Shown here: piece after piece, positions 21,927 to 32,275 of the stretch | Layout of the letters: every line of letters starts with the position of its first letter | How positions within the stretch are numbered: the stretch's first letter is position 1 | Origin: Periplaneta americana | Lineage: Eukaryota > Arthropoda > Insecta > Blattodea > Blattidae | Direction of reading: 5' to 3' | Length of the DNA: 64,000 nucleotides | Assembly: GCF_040183065.1 (NCBI RefSeq) | Contig: NC_091119.1 | Span: forward strand, 194,161,543-194,225,542 | The notes under the pieces: model-generated | The model's database searches: none | What the model was told of the DNA's origin: nothing | What the model saw: only the letters and a program-made list of their open reading frames with translations | Position numbers and translations under genes: made by a program

Positions 21927-22744
21927 AAGTATTACTTATTGTAAAGGGTACTATATGTTAATTTAAAATAGTTGTTAGAAATAATAGGGTAATAATTTTA
22001 TTCCTAAACTTTTTATACATTTAATTGCCTAAAAAGTAATTTTAATAAAATACATATTGAAGTCAAATTCTTCGGAACTGATGTTCCCACTGTCAATTCT
22101 TTATTTCCTATTTACAATAGAAATAGTGCTATTTCTGTAGATATACATTTGTAACTGTAATATAACTAATCTCTTAACATTCATTCTTGTTTTAGTTGGC
22201 ACTAGGATTGATAAAGGTCTGTTATATGCAAGAGTGTATTACTTTATTGTGCTGTAAGTGTTCGTTCATTTCTTATTTTAGCATGAACTGCATGGATGAA
22301 CTCTACATGAGATAGAAATTAAAACAACTAGTGGCTTGTGCAGCAAATGCTGCAAGCTAAGTCCATAAGAAGTTCAAATACAAATTCTTCAGATTTATTT
22401 TCAATGAAGAATAAAAAGTTTTATTACACTTATACTGCAAATACAGAATGGAACTGAAATAACCCTGCAGATTGAAAGAGACTGTAGGATACGGTACACT
22501 TAAATTCACAATTAACTAGAATATTGATTTGGAAGTTCCAGCAGTCTGGCAACATCGCCGCTAACACACCTCTCTTTCTTCTCGTAATCCAGATGTAGAA
22601 GGTCAACGAATTCAGACCTGTCTGTCTCAATGAACTACCTCTCATCTCCCTTTCTGACTACAATGTTGCAAGCTGGTCATATCGATCAGTGGTTTGAAAT
22701 GATTGTTATTCACCCTCTATAGAGGGTTAACCGTAAATAATATC
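21927..22744. other. Intronic spacer, nothing recognised
   Basis: About 800 bp of AT-rich sequence. I see no coding, RNA or repeat signature that I can name. Confidence 0.45.
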
Positions 22745-23035
22745 ATTAATTTAAGGGGTTTATTCCTTAAAATATTGCAAACAAAAAGGGTTTAATACAA
22801 TTTTGCTTGTTTTTGCTTTCTTTTCGAGATGAAAATTGTTTTGTGTAAAACATTTCACAAAGTGTTTTGGGAAAGCCACTGATTTAATTCCCAATATGCT
22901 CAGTCAATTTAAAAGAACAGTGTATTATAATAATACATGATTGGAAGAATTTTAGTTTTGTCCTTTCAATGTGCAGAAATTGAATCCGAAGAAATGTAAC
23001 TTTTCGTTCTGAAAAGGAATTTTACAATATTATGC
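22745..23035. repeat. Dispersed direct repeat, copy 2
   Basis: This matches 18877-19150 in direct orientation, about 3.9 kb apart. Shared blocks include TTAATTCCCAATATGCTCAG and TTTTGTCCTTT(C/A)AATGTGCAGA. The family is unknown, and it is not followed by an R2-like element as copy 1 is. Confidence 0.65.
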
Positions 23036-23039
23036 TTGT

Positions 23040-23317
23040 TAGAGTACTCCTAGGGGGATAAATTTTCTCATGAAATTTCGGCAAGTGTATGGGACCGGTG
23101 CCCACCCCGTATTGTGATGCACTTGGAGAGCTACGATAGGTAGCGAAATCCGGTTATGAAAGCCAGCTATACCGGCTAGTGAGATCATAAATGATCGTGC
23201 TAATCACACGATACCTCCATTCTGGTTGGATGATCATCCACTTCTTCTTCGGCATGTGACCGTGAGGCCAGCAGCCGGCTGGTCGGTTTGGGTACTTAAA
23301 GGGCTGAAGCGCCGCGG

Positions 23318-23374
<57 letters not shown>
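23040..23374 (+). mobile_element. Retroposon 3' end with (ATT)n tail
   Basis: A moderately GC-rich block (GAGGCCAGCAGCCGGCTGG, GGGCTGAAGCGCCGCGG) ends in about 55 bp of uninterrupted ATT repeat. This is the usual form of a LINE or SINE 3' end with a microsatellite tail. I could not find a coding part or a target duplication. Confidence 0.55.
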
Positions 23375-23455
23375 TGAGGAGAGGATTCACTGTTATTCAT
23401 GTTTTTCTTTGTTTCTGTTCGTTAGACACACTTAAACTTTACAGCAATAAAATTT

Positions 23456-24016
23456 GTATTTATTTATTTATTTGTTTATTTACTTATTTACTTGTCTACT
23501 TAATTATTTATTTATTAATTATTTAATTATTCATTTAGTTATTTAATTAATTAATCAATCGCTTATTTAATTCATTATTTATTTATTTAATTCAGTATTT
23601 ATTTAATTGATTATTTATTAGTTAGTTTAATTATTTACTTAATCAATTATTTGTTTAATTAGTTAAATAATTAATTTTTACTAATTTAATTAATCATTTA
23701 TTTATTTAATTAAATAAATCTTCAATTATTTATTTATTGATTTATTTAATTATTTATTTATTTAATGTATTAATTACTTATTTGATTATTTAATTTTTTA
23801 ATTATTTATTTAATTAACTATTTAATTTATTATTTAATCTTCATTGAACATCATCAATCACCATCTCTATTCATCTTCATAATATTCAATGCATATTATT
23901 TATTTTCAATAAATTTTTATCGTTTTGATAGCTACCAAATCTTGTCGCAGAATATTCTTTTTTTAAATTTAATTACGTATTTTTTAACATTAATTTACAT
24001 TTTCTTTTTTGTTCAT
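23456..24016. repeat. AT-rich low-complexity tract (TTTA/TTAA)
   Basis: About 400 bp of degenerate TTTATTTA and TTAATTA repeats (23456-23840), then AT-rich sequence. No gene is present. Confidence 0.85.
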
Positions 24017-24090
24017 TTGAATTGATTAGGATGCCGATATTTTAAATCCAAGATTTGGACGGCTATCATTTCGATGATATTCTCTCTTTA
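24017..24090 (+). mobile_element. R2-like element 3' UTR remnant
   Basis: GAATTGATTAGGATGCCGAT and the following ATTTGGACGGCTATCATTT resemble the 3' terminus of the R2-like copy at 20199-20270 (GAATTGATTAGTAGGCCGAT ... TTAGGGCGGCTTTTGTTT). Only this end is recognisable. Confidence 0.4.
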
Positions 24091-24449
24091 TATATTTAAT
24101 TATAATTAGTTATTTAATTATGTAATTAATTATTTAATTATTTATTTATTCCATTAGCCTAGTGTGATTCATACCCGTATATACACGTTATACACAATCA
24201 CGGATTTCTTCAAATCTCGTGTTACTTTTTATCTCATTTTGAACATTCAACAGTTCTTTGAAGATCATTTAGTTGACTATGAACCTTTTTCTGTCACACT
24301 TTCTAACTTCAAGAGTGCGCTTCCGTATGAAAGCATTGGTATTGTCAAGATTCCATTACGACTGTTTGAATAATTTTTAGTTGTAATGATAATAGTAATA
24401 CTACTTTGTAACAATAAAAGTTATGTTAATTTCTTTATGCCTATTTTAG

Positions 24450-24661
24450 GTGGAACTGGCGGAGGAATAAGTAGGGACGAATTCATAGATAGCGTAGCCA
24501 AAGACATCATGGAAAGAATTCCAGATCTGTTTAACATCAGTGAAATACGAGAGCCTTTCGAGCCCGGGATCACACCAACACTGACGGTGCTTTTCCAGGA
24601 ATTAGAGCGCTTTAATGTTCTCCTGCAGACCATGAGCAGGACGCTATCGCTGTTGAGAAAG
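24450..24661 (+). CDS. DNAH10: DNAH10-like exon F: C-terminal domain
   Basis: The acceptor is CTATTTTAG. The exon enters in phase 1 (G|GT makes Gly) and exits in phase 0. It encodes residues 271-341: a glycine-rich start, GGISRDEFIDSVAKDIMERI, PTLTVLFQELERFNVLLQTM and SRTLSLLRK. The next exon begins ALAGEIGM, which is exactly what follows in the family, so the exon must end at AAG 24661. The donor there is GC, not GT (AAG|GCAAGT). Confidence 0.93.
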
Positions 24662-24667
24662 GCAAGT
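24659..24667 (+). promoter_or_regulatory. Non-canonical GC 5' splice site
   Basis: AAG|GCAAGT matches the strong consensus of GC-AG introns, which compensate with a near-perfect U1 match elsewhere. The paired acceptor is TAATTTCAG|GCC at 30269/30270. No GT nearby keeps both phase and family homology. Confidence 0.85.
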
Positions 24668-24999
24668 CATTAATCAATTCAGGTGAGAATAATAATACCA
24701 AAATCATCCACCTCCATGCACCTAGTCCTCTATATTATTCCGTTCGAAAGTAAACCATGTTTTTTTTTTTCCTCACCAAACATTTTATTTACCGTGTCCA
24801 ACATTACCCGTCTCAGTGTATGATGTAGCACATGTACTTCATCGTTAGGGCCAATAGTTTGTAGATTAGATTGTTACCAACTTAGATTTCGGATGAAATT
24901 ATTAGACAATGGACACCCCTAGTATGAGATCCATGAATGTTAATAAACAAAAATACTTTTTGAACTCTCTGTTATTCGCAGATGGCTTTACTTACTTCA

Positions 25000-26010
25000 G
25001 GAAAGTGAAAATGAATTGCAGAAATCAGTACATTTCATTTCATTCATAATGTTCAGCCCAAGGGCAGATCTTTCATTGCAAACTCAGCATTCCCCAATCT
25101 TTCCTATTTTCTGCCTTTCTCTTGGTCTACGCATAGATGTATGTAACTTAATGTTGCCTATCATTTGTTATCTTTCACCGTTCCGAACTTTTCTTCCGTT
25201 CACCATTCCTTCCAGTTCATCCTTCAGAAGGCAGTTTATTTTTAGCCAGTAGTAATTCAGTCAATTTCTTTTACTCTTTCTGGTCAGTTTCAGGATTATT
25301 CTTTCTTCATCAATTTTTTCTGTCATAAATTTTTTTCTTATTCTGTCTGTCCATTTCACATGCTCCATTCTTCTGCATATCCACATTTCAAATGCTTCTA
25401 GTCGCTTCTCTTTACTTCGTCGTAATGTCCATGTTTCTGTCCCATACAATGCCACACTTTACACAAAGCACTTCACTACTCTCTTCCTTAGTTCTCTTTC
25501 CAGAGGTACGCAGAAGGTGCTCCTTTTTCTATTAAAAGCTTCCTTTATCATTGCTATCCTCCTTTTGACTTCTTAGCAGCAGCTCATGTTACTGCTTATA
25601 GTACATCCCAAGTATTTGAAGCTGTCCACTTGGTCGACTGCCTCATATAGTATCGCAAGTTTACCTTTATTTTTCTTCCTATGACCGTGGTCTTCGTCTT
25701 GTTTGCATTTATCTTCATCCCATACTGCTCACAGATGTCATTTAGCTCCAGTAGCACATCTCTTAGTATCATCTCCTCTTCTGTTAACAACGCCAAATCG
25801 TCAGCAAATCTTATGCATTTCATTCTTATTCCTCCTACTATCACTCCTCCCATGTTCTCAAAACAATTCTTTATCTAAATCTTCCAAGTATATGTTGAAC
25901 AGGGTAGGTGATAAAGGGCATCCTTGTCGTACTCCTCTTCCTATTTCACTTCCTTCTGGCATTTCTTCTCCTATTAGAATATTTTTAGTCGAAAATAAAA
26001 AAGTAAAGGA
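25000..26010 (-). pseudogene. Non-LTR reverse transcriptase fragment (LINE A)
   Basis: Read on the - strand from 26010 down it shows EIGRGVRQGCPLSPTLFNIY, IRMKCIRFADDLALLTEEEM (RT catalytic FADD), and NDICEQYGMKINANKTKTTV. A break is followed by ALYGTETWTLRRSKEKRLEA and FEMWICRRMEHVKWTDRIRK, then degenerate NCLLKDELEGMVNGRKVR down to about 25010. Several frameshifts and stops are present. The 5' end is lost. Confidence 0.82.
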
Positions 26011-27110
26011 TTTGGAATAGAGATAGGAGAGAATTAAGGGTGTGGGCAAATGAAAGTGTTACGAGTGATATTTAATCATCATCATCATCATCCTGTCAAG
26101 TACTAGTCCCAAAAGAACTGTTACGGTCTGAAAAAGCGATTTTCTTGCGGCCTTTTCATAGGTCGACCAAGTGACCGTTTCCCATTTGGACGATACTTCA
26201 TTATTGCCTTAGGGATCCTGGATGAAACCATTCTTGAGACGTGTTCCTTCCAGTTTAACTGATATCTGGAGATATAGTCCAGTATTGATGACACATTAAG
26301 TTCTTGAAGGATATCTTCATTTTTCTTTCGATCCCATTTAGTGTAGCCAGCTGTTCGGCGCATGAATCTCATCTCGCAAGCTGTTAGTCTGCTTTCATCT
26401 TTTGTCCTTATAGTCCACGCTTCACTCCCATAATATAAGACTGGTCGAGCTATTATTTGATAAAGACGAGTACGAGTTGATTTTTGTACTAATGAAGGTT
26501 TTAAAACTCTATTAATGATCCCCATTGATTTGTTGAATTTTACAATTTTCTGTGATATTTAATAAATAACGAAATAGCTAAAAACCTAACAGTACAGATG
26601 ATTAATAAGAGGAGAGTACCGACTAGAGAAATGAATGGGATTTTTTGAAACAGAAAAATCACAATGCCAACAAAAATTAGATTATACGATTTTTATTATC
26701 CAGAGCATTTTATTATAATATATGGATCCAGGATGTTGGATACTAATTATATTGAAATGAACTGTCTACGGGGAATATGTAGAATATCAAAATTAAATGG
26801 AATAATGAGAAAATCAGAGGTTAATCATTTGACGAACACGATTTTTGAAAGAATGGAAATGAAAATGTTTAGATAATTCGGACACACCAGGAGGATGAAT
26901 AAGGGTAGAAGGCCTAGGAAAATTTCTATAATGGGTAATACTTGAAGTAAGAAAAAGAGGACTACCAAAAAGATGTTCGAGAAATGGCATGGAAGATACA
27001 ATGGCATGGATGCTAGAGAAAGTCATGTGCTTGGATAGAATTAAATGAAAACTGGGAAAGGAGAAACGGTGACTGTCGTAATACCACCTGTGTATTATTA
27101 TTATTATTGT
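26010..27110 (+). pseudogene. Non-LTR retrotransposon C-terminal remnant (LINE C), interrupted
   Basis: The + strand, ignoring the LINE at 26077-26551, gives degenerate post-RT sequence: NGIF...KITMPTKIRLYDF, YGSRMLDTNYIEMNCLRGIC, RISKLNGIMRKSEV, ERMEMKMFR-stop-FGHTRRMN. This matches the familiar MxCLRxICxxSRxDRxRNE...WFGHxxRM block of LINE C-termini. It ends in an ATT-rich tail near 27090-27110. Its left limit is uncertain because LINE A abuts it. Confidence 0.65.
26077..26551 (-). mobile_element. LINE B, 5'-truncated copy with 12-bp TSD
   Basis: GTGATATTTAAT occurs exactly on both sides (26065-26076, 26552-26563). The - strand encodes MGIINRVLKPSLVQKSTRTR, ARPVLYYGSEAWTIRTKDES and ACEMRFMRRTAGYTKWDRKK, ending in GRPMKRPQENRFFRP-stop. 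The (GAT)n tail sits at the left edge. It is a sister of the copy at 21078 and inserted into LINE C. Confidence 0.9.
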
Positions 27111-27639
27111 TATTTTATTTTTGTTATTACTTTCAATATGACGGCAAAATATCTCGATATATAAAAATTATTAAAAATGCATATCATCAGAAATGATTCT
27201 AATAATAGTCTTCATTATTTGATTCACATCACACCAAACAAAGTCTGTCTTGACATGAGGATACTCACAATGTTGTAGGGGTGTAGCACAATAAAGCTCA
27301 GGCAGAGTGACCAAATTAGCCTACCTTAATTGAATTATTCTCAGGTAGTACCTAGCTCCCTTCGAGTACGTGAGGGGAATGAAGATGTTTGTACTTGGAC
27401 GACCATGAAATTTATCCAGTTCTCTGTCTTTTTTGTCGTGATATTTTATGTTTAAAATGATCGATTTAATTTAATTATGACCTGCAGGAATAACAACTTA
27501 AGAACAATAACAACTGAAGTGGAAAATTAATTAGGTAATATAAATCAAGGAGTGAAACATAGACTGCGATCTATTACAGACATCGTTAAAAACAGCAGAC
27601 AAGTTTAACTAAACATTTTATAATTTACGTAGGATAGGG

Positions 27640-27785
27640 AGTATAATGTAAAAATGGATTTGAAGGAGGTGGGATATGATAGTATAGACTGGATTAATCT
27701 TGCTCAGGATAGGTACCGATGGCGGACTTATGTGAGAGCGGCAATGAACCTCTGGGTTCCTTAAACGCCATTTGTAAGTAAGTAT
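27640..27785 (+). mobile_element. RTE-like LINE 3' fragment
   Basis: The + strand reads MDLKEVGYDSIDWINLAQDR then YRWRTYVRAAMNLWVP-stop. The GYDxxDWINLAQDRxRWRxYVRAAMNL block is the same as at 54493 and 63651 on the - strand. It is 5'-truncated to about 140 bp. Confidence 0.78.
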
Positions 27786-27910
27786 AACAAAAAGTGACAG
27801 GGGATTCATGGGATCCCTATAAAACCGTGAAAATTTTATGTTCTCGGTTGGGTGTTATTGTGATATATAGATTTTAAAGGAATTGGGCCTTTATTTATAC
27901 GGACTGTAAT

Positions 27911-28165
27911 CAACAGGTGTAGCTCAGAGAGAAGCGCGTTTGCCTGCTGATACGCAGTTGCGCTCAGGCGCGGGTTCGATTCCGGCTTGGGCTGATTACG
28001 TGGTTGGGCTTTTTCCGAGGTTTTCCCCAACCGCAAGACGAATCTCAGGTAATCTATGGCGAAACCTCGGCCTCATCTCACCAAATACCACCTCGCTATC
28101 ACAAATTCTATCGACGCTAAATAAAACGGTAGTTGATACAGCATCGTTAAATAACCAAGTAAAAA
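27911..28165 (+). mobile_element. tRNA-derived SINE
   Basis: The head has A box-like TAGCTCAGAGAGAAGCGCG and B box GGGTTCGATTCCGG. The body GTTGGGCTTTTTCCGAGG / TTTTCCCCAACCG is shared with the - strand copies at 11562, 48492 and 58376. The tail reads GACGCTAAATAAAACGG...GTTAAATAACC with an A-rich end. No certain target duplication was found. Confidence 0.8.
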
Positions 28166-28323
28166 AATATATACCGGTTTATGGTTGAGAGTGAAATAAA
28201 TTTACTGCAACTTATTGCATTACTGATTATTTTTTCATTTATTTCTTTATTAAATATACATTATAATAATATCTGACAGTTATTAATTTATAATGGATTT
28301 ACTATGTTTTATATGAACGACCC

Positions 28324-28391
28324 ATTGCTAAGCAACTGACGTCAGAATAGTGTGACGTAACCCATTGCCGTTGCTAAGCAACTGAAGTCAG
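28324..28391. promoter_or_regulatory. Duplicated X-box-like plus CRE-like motif pair (intronic)
   Basis: ATTGCTAAGCAAC (28324-28336) is followed by CTGACGTCAG, a full CRE palindrome. It is repeated 46 bp on as GTTGCTAAGCAAC (28370-28382) followed by CTGAAGTCAG. Both 13-mers fit the RFX consensus RYYNYY-N-RRNRAC. That this is a binding site is inference only; it may be part of an unrecognised repeat. Confidence 0.4.
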
Positions 28392-28604
28392 ATGTTGAAA
28401 TGTTCATAACATATTAATCATTTTACAGTCGAGCATAAACATTTCACATTAAACCTGCAAAGACTTCAGAATATCGCGTAAGTACTAATATCGTTATTGC
28501 ATTATTGAATTATTTATTTTTGGTACAAGGAACTTTTTTTATGTCTTCATTTATTTATTCTTGTACCATCACTAAAATATAATTATGTTTTTTATGTTGT
28601 CTAT

Positions 28605-28720
28605 GTGTTCTTTAATAGTTGGTTGAGTGGAAAAGAAGGCGGTATGGCCTTAACTCTGCCAGTAGAAATAAATATATTAAATAAATAAATAGATAGATAA
28701 ATAAATAAATATTTGACTCG
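28605..28720 (+). mobile_element. Retroposon tail with AAAT repeat
   Basis: GGTTGAGTGGAAAAGAAGG and GGCCTTAACTCTGCCAG, followed by AATAAATA repeats, match a widespread insect LINE/SINE 3' terminus. Only the tail is present. Confidence 0.55.
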
Positions 28721-28727
28721 AGAAAAC

Positions 28728-28832
28728 AAATGCCAGCGAAATGAGTCCAGGTTCCAGCGCCGAAAGTTACCCAGCATTTGCTCCTAATTGGCTGAGAGAA
28801 AACACCGAAGAAATCTCAATAAGGTAACTTTG
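28728..28832 (-). mobile_element. SINE fragment
   Basis: The segment ATGAGTCCAGGTTCCAGCGC / CGAAAGTTACCCAGCATTTG corresponds to the body of the SINE at 11562-11803. The tRNA head is missing. Confidence 0.7.
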
Positions 28833-29210
28833 TATGTTATTTTTATATTGTGTGGTATTCTGAACTACAGCGGAAAACTTTGCTAGTTCAGAAGTAGACT
28901 TCCTCATCAGGGAAAATACGTAGGACTTTATAAGAGTCACCTACTCTGTTGGCCTCTTTACATCTGGCCCAAAATGTTCTCAGAAGTCGTAATGACCATA
29001 TGAAAAATCACTGTTTACTTTGACTTCAGCCCGGGCTGTGTTATTGTCTGTAGTCAGTTTACTTGCTAAATTAAATCGTCTCCCCTGTACACATTTAAAA
29101 TTACATTCGTTAGCCACAATCCATGAAAGTCGAAGAACGAATAGTTGGCTGCTAGCCATACATCCACATACATCATTAAATGTTAATGATTCTCCAACGA
29201 GTAAGAAAGT

Positions 29211-29976
29211 TGTTGTTTTCTAATGCCAGGCGTTTGACAATAAAGTCATTTGACCTCTTGCACTCCAATATTTTTCAAAGATATTATCATGACCAGCCAC
29301 TGAAGCACAGATTTTGAGGTGTTCCGAATCCATTTCTTGGTTTGAGTTGCACAATGGGCAGTTAAGGGACTGATATATTCCAATTCTATGCAGGTGTTTG
29401 GCCAAACAATCATGGCCTGTTGCCAATCTAAATGCAGCTACAGACGATTTTCGTGGTAAATCGGGAATCAACTGTGGATTATGATGCAGAGAGTTCCATT
29501 ATTTCCCTTGAGATTGTGTTATCAAATTTTGTTTGTTGAAGTCTAAGTATGCAGATTTAATAAATCTCTTCACAGAGTAAAACGTAGATTTAGTAACAGG
29601 TCTGTAAGTAGCAGTGCTGCCCTTCTTTGCTAAAGCATCCGCATTCTCGTTTCCCAGGATTCCACAATGGGATGGTATCCATTGGAATACAATTCTTTTA
29701 TTGAGTGATAATAATTGAGAGAGCATTTTAGTTATTTCTGCTGTTTGAGATGAAGGTGTGTTTAGAGACGATTGATAGAATAGCTGCTTTGGAGTCTGAC
29801 AATATAACTGCATTCCTAAATTTATTGATGTGGCATAGAAGATTCCTGAGACATTCACTTATTGCAATGATTTCACCATCAAAACTTGTTGTTCCATATC
29901 CAAGAGATCTATAAAGTGAGAAGAGACAGCACGCAACACCTGCACCGGCACCTTGTTCTCTGGAGATCAAGGATCC
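29211..29976 (-). mobile_element. RNase H LINE copy with perfect 14-bp TSD
   Basis: ACGAGTAAGAAAGT is found at 29197-29210 and 29977-29990. The - strand carries RNase H motifs (GEIIAISE, VILSDSKAAIL, WIPSHCGILGNENADALAKK), the zinc-knuckle-like CPLCNSNQEMDSEHLKIC and the same 3' end as at 6691, ending in a short (AAC)n tail. It is truncated just inside the first RNase H motif (ISREQGAGAGVACC). It has few frame breaks and is probably fairly young. Confidence 0.92.
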
Positions 29977-30269
29977 ACGAGTAAGAAAGTAATGTGTGGC
30001 ATCACAATGATACTCCCATATACTGGCATACTAAAACAGATTCCGCTATTCAATGTAGTTTCCCTAGTTCTTCACGATACTGGGTAGGCATCGGTCATAA
30101 ACTGAGAAAACTTCTCCCATGAAGACCCGAGCCAGTCCTTCGCTAGTTCAAGGCACGACGCCTGGACCATGCGGTGGCGGAGCGGGACGCGGTATGAAGT
30201 TACTTTACTACATTAAAGACCTTTTAGACGTTTTCCTTCAAGTAACTTTAATGCTGTATTTAATTTCAG

Positions 30270-30437
30270 GCCCTGGCAGGAGAAATTGGCATGGATGCAG
30301 TCCTGGACAACGTGGCGTATTCCCTCTTCAACGGTCAGCTGCCCAATGTGTGGAGAAAGCTAGCCCCCGATACTTGCAAGAGATTAGGCGCCTGGATGGA
30401 TCACTTCCAGAAGAGGATCAAGCAATATATATACTGG
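30270..30437 (+). CDS. DNAH10: DNAH10-like exon G: C-terminal domain
   Basis: The acceptor is TTTAATTTCAG and the donor TGG|GTAGGC. The exon is phase 0 to phase 0 and encodes residues 342-397: ALAGEIGMDAVLDNVAYSLF, NGQLPNVWRKLAPDTCKRLG and AWMDHFQKRIKQYIYW. PxxWxKLAPxTxKxLGxW is a hallmark of the dynein C-terminal domain. It is the 3' partner of the GC splice donor at 24662. Confidence 0.94.
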
Positions 30438-30740
30438 GTAGGCCTACATGTGTTTCTGCTCTTGATTTTGGGAATATTTAAAAGTGCCTTCAATCTAGAA
30501 ATAAAGTTTACGTAGTTTGGCAACAGCGCGTCGCCGCCTAACGTATGAAAGCACACACTCACTTGGTTTGAACAACAGGGTTCCGTCCCTTTGTCATTTC
30601 AGTAGCGTTGCAAGACTTTCTAATGACAAGAAATAATGATAGATGTTAATATTCTTATTTATTTTGTAAGAAAACCGTTCATTTTATTTAAAAACTGCAG
30701 AGAGATAAATGAGCCGTTCAGAGCAAAAGTGGTGTAAGTC
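30438..30740. other. Intron 7 start, nothing recognised
   Basis: About 300 bp of ordinary AT-rich sequence precede the 23-bp satellite. Confidence 0.5.
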
Positions 30741-32275
30741 AAAATTGGACTATTATGTTACAATTTTAAGGGCTATTATGATACACTTTTAGGGGTTATT
30801 ATGACAAACTTTTAAGGGATATTATGATATACTTTTAGAAGCTAATATGATACACTTTTAAGGCCTATTATGATACACTTTTAGGAGTTATTATGATACA
30901 ATTTTAAGGGCTATTATGATATACATTTATGAGCTATTATGATACACTTTTAAGGACTATTATGATACACTTTTAGGGGTTATTATGATAAACTTTTAAG
31001 GGATATTATGATATACTTTTAGAAACTAATATGATACTCTTTTAAGGACTATTATGATACACTTTTAGGGGTTATTATGATAAACTTTTAAGGGATATTA
31101 TGATATACTTTTAGAAGCTAATATGATACGCTTTTAAGGACTATTATGATACACTTTTAGGGGTTATTATGATAAACTTTTAAGGGATATTATGATATAC
31201 TTTTAGAAGCTAATATGATACGCTTTTAAGGACTATTATGATACACTTTTAGGGGTTATTATGATAAACTTTTAAGGGATATTATGATATACTTTTAGAA
31301 GCTAATATGATACGCTTTTAAGGACTATTATGATACACTTTTAGGAGTTATTATGATACAATTTTAAGGGCTATTATGATATACATTTATGAGCTATTAT
31401 GATACACTTTTAAGGACTATTATGATACACTTTTAGGGGTTATTATGATAAACTTTTAAGGGATATTATGATATACTTTTAGAAACTAATATGATACTCT
31501 TTTAAGGACTATTATGATACACTTTTAGGGGTTATTATGATAAACTTTTAAGGGATATTATGATATACTTTTAGAAGCTAATATGATACACTTTTAAGGA
31601 CTATTATGATACACTTTTAAGGACTATTATGATACACTTTTAAGGACTATTATGATACACTTTTAGGGGTTATTATGATAAACTTTTAAGGGATATTATG
31701 ATATACTTTTAGAAGCTAATATGATACTCTTTTAAGGACTATTATGATACACTTTTAGGGGTTATTATGATAAACTTTTAAGGGATATTATGATATACTT
31801 TTAGAAGCTAATATGATACTCTTTTAAGGACTATTATGATACACTTTTAGGGGTTATTATGATAAACTTTTAAGGGATATTATGATATACTTTTAGAAAC
31901 TAATATGATACATTTTTAAGGACTATTATGATACACTTTTAGGAGCTATTATGATACAATTTTAAGGGCTATTATGATATACATTTATGAGCTATTATGA
32001 TACACTTTTAGGAGTTATTATGATACACTTTTAAGGACTATTATGATACACTTTTAGGAGCTATTATGATACACATTTAGGAGCAATTATGATATACTTC
32101 TGAGGGCTATTATGATACACATCTAGGAGCCATTATGATATACTTCTGAGGGCTATTATGATATACTTCTGAGGGCTATTATGATACACTTCTAGGAGCC
32201 ATTATGATATACTTCTGAGGGCTATTATGATACACTTTTAGGGGCTCTATTATGATACGCTAGAAGGACTATTAT
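30741..32275. repeat. 23-bp satellite with 92-bp higher-order unit
   Basis: Monomers of the form (G)CTATTATGATACACTTTTAG(G) repeat every 23 bp for about 1.5 kb. In the centre they are organised as a four-monomer, 92-bp unit whose members are told apart by ATACACT, ATAAACT, ATATACT and ATACGCT. The GTTATTATGATAAAC member recurs at 31071, 31163 and 31255. A longer period of 460 bp (five units) is seen for the TTAGGAGTTATTATG variant at 30881 and 31341. Edge monomers (after 32080) are more diverged (ATACTTCTGAGGG). Confidence 0.95.

Noticed and set aside
24164..24373. 69-codon frame before exon F
   Set aside because: No homology to dynein or to a transposon was recognised, and the exon F acceptor is downstream. 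Probably chance.
30741..32275. Regular short repeats as a possible CRISPR array
   Set aside because: Units are contiguous tandem monomers without unique spacers, and this is animal nuclear DNA.
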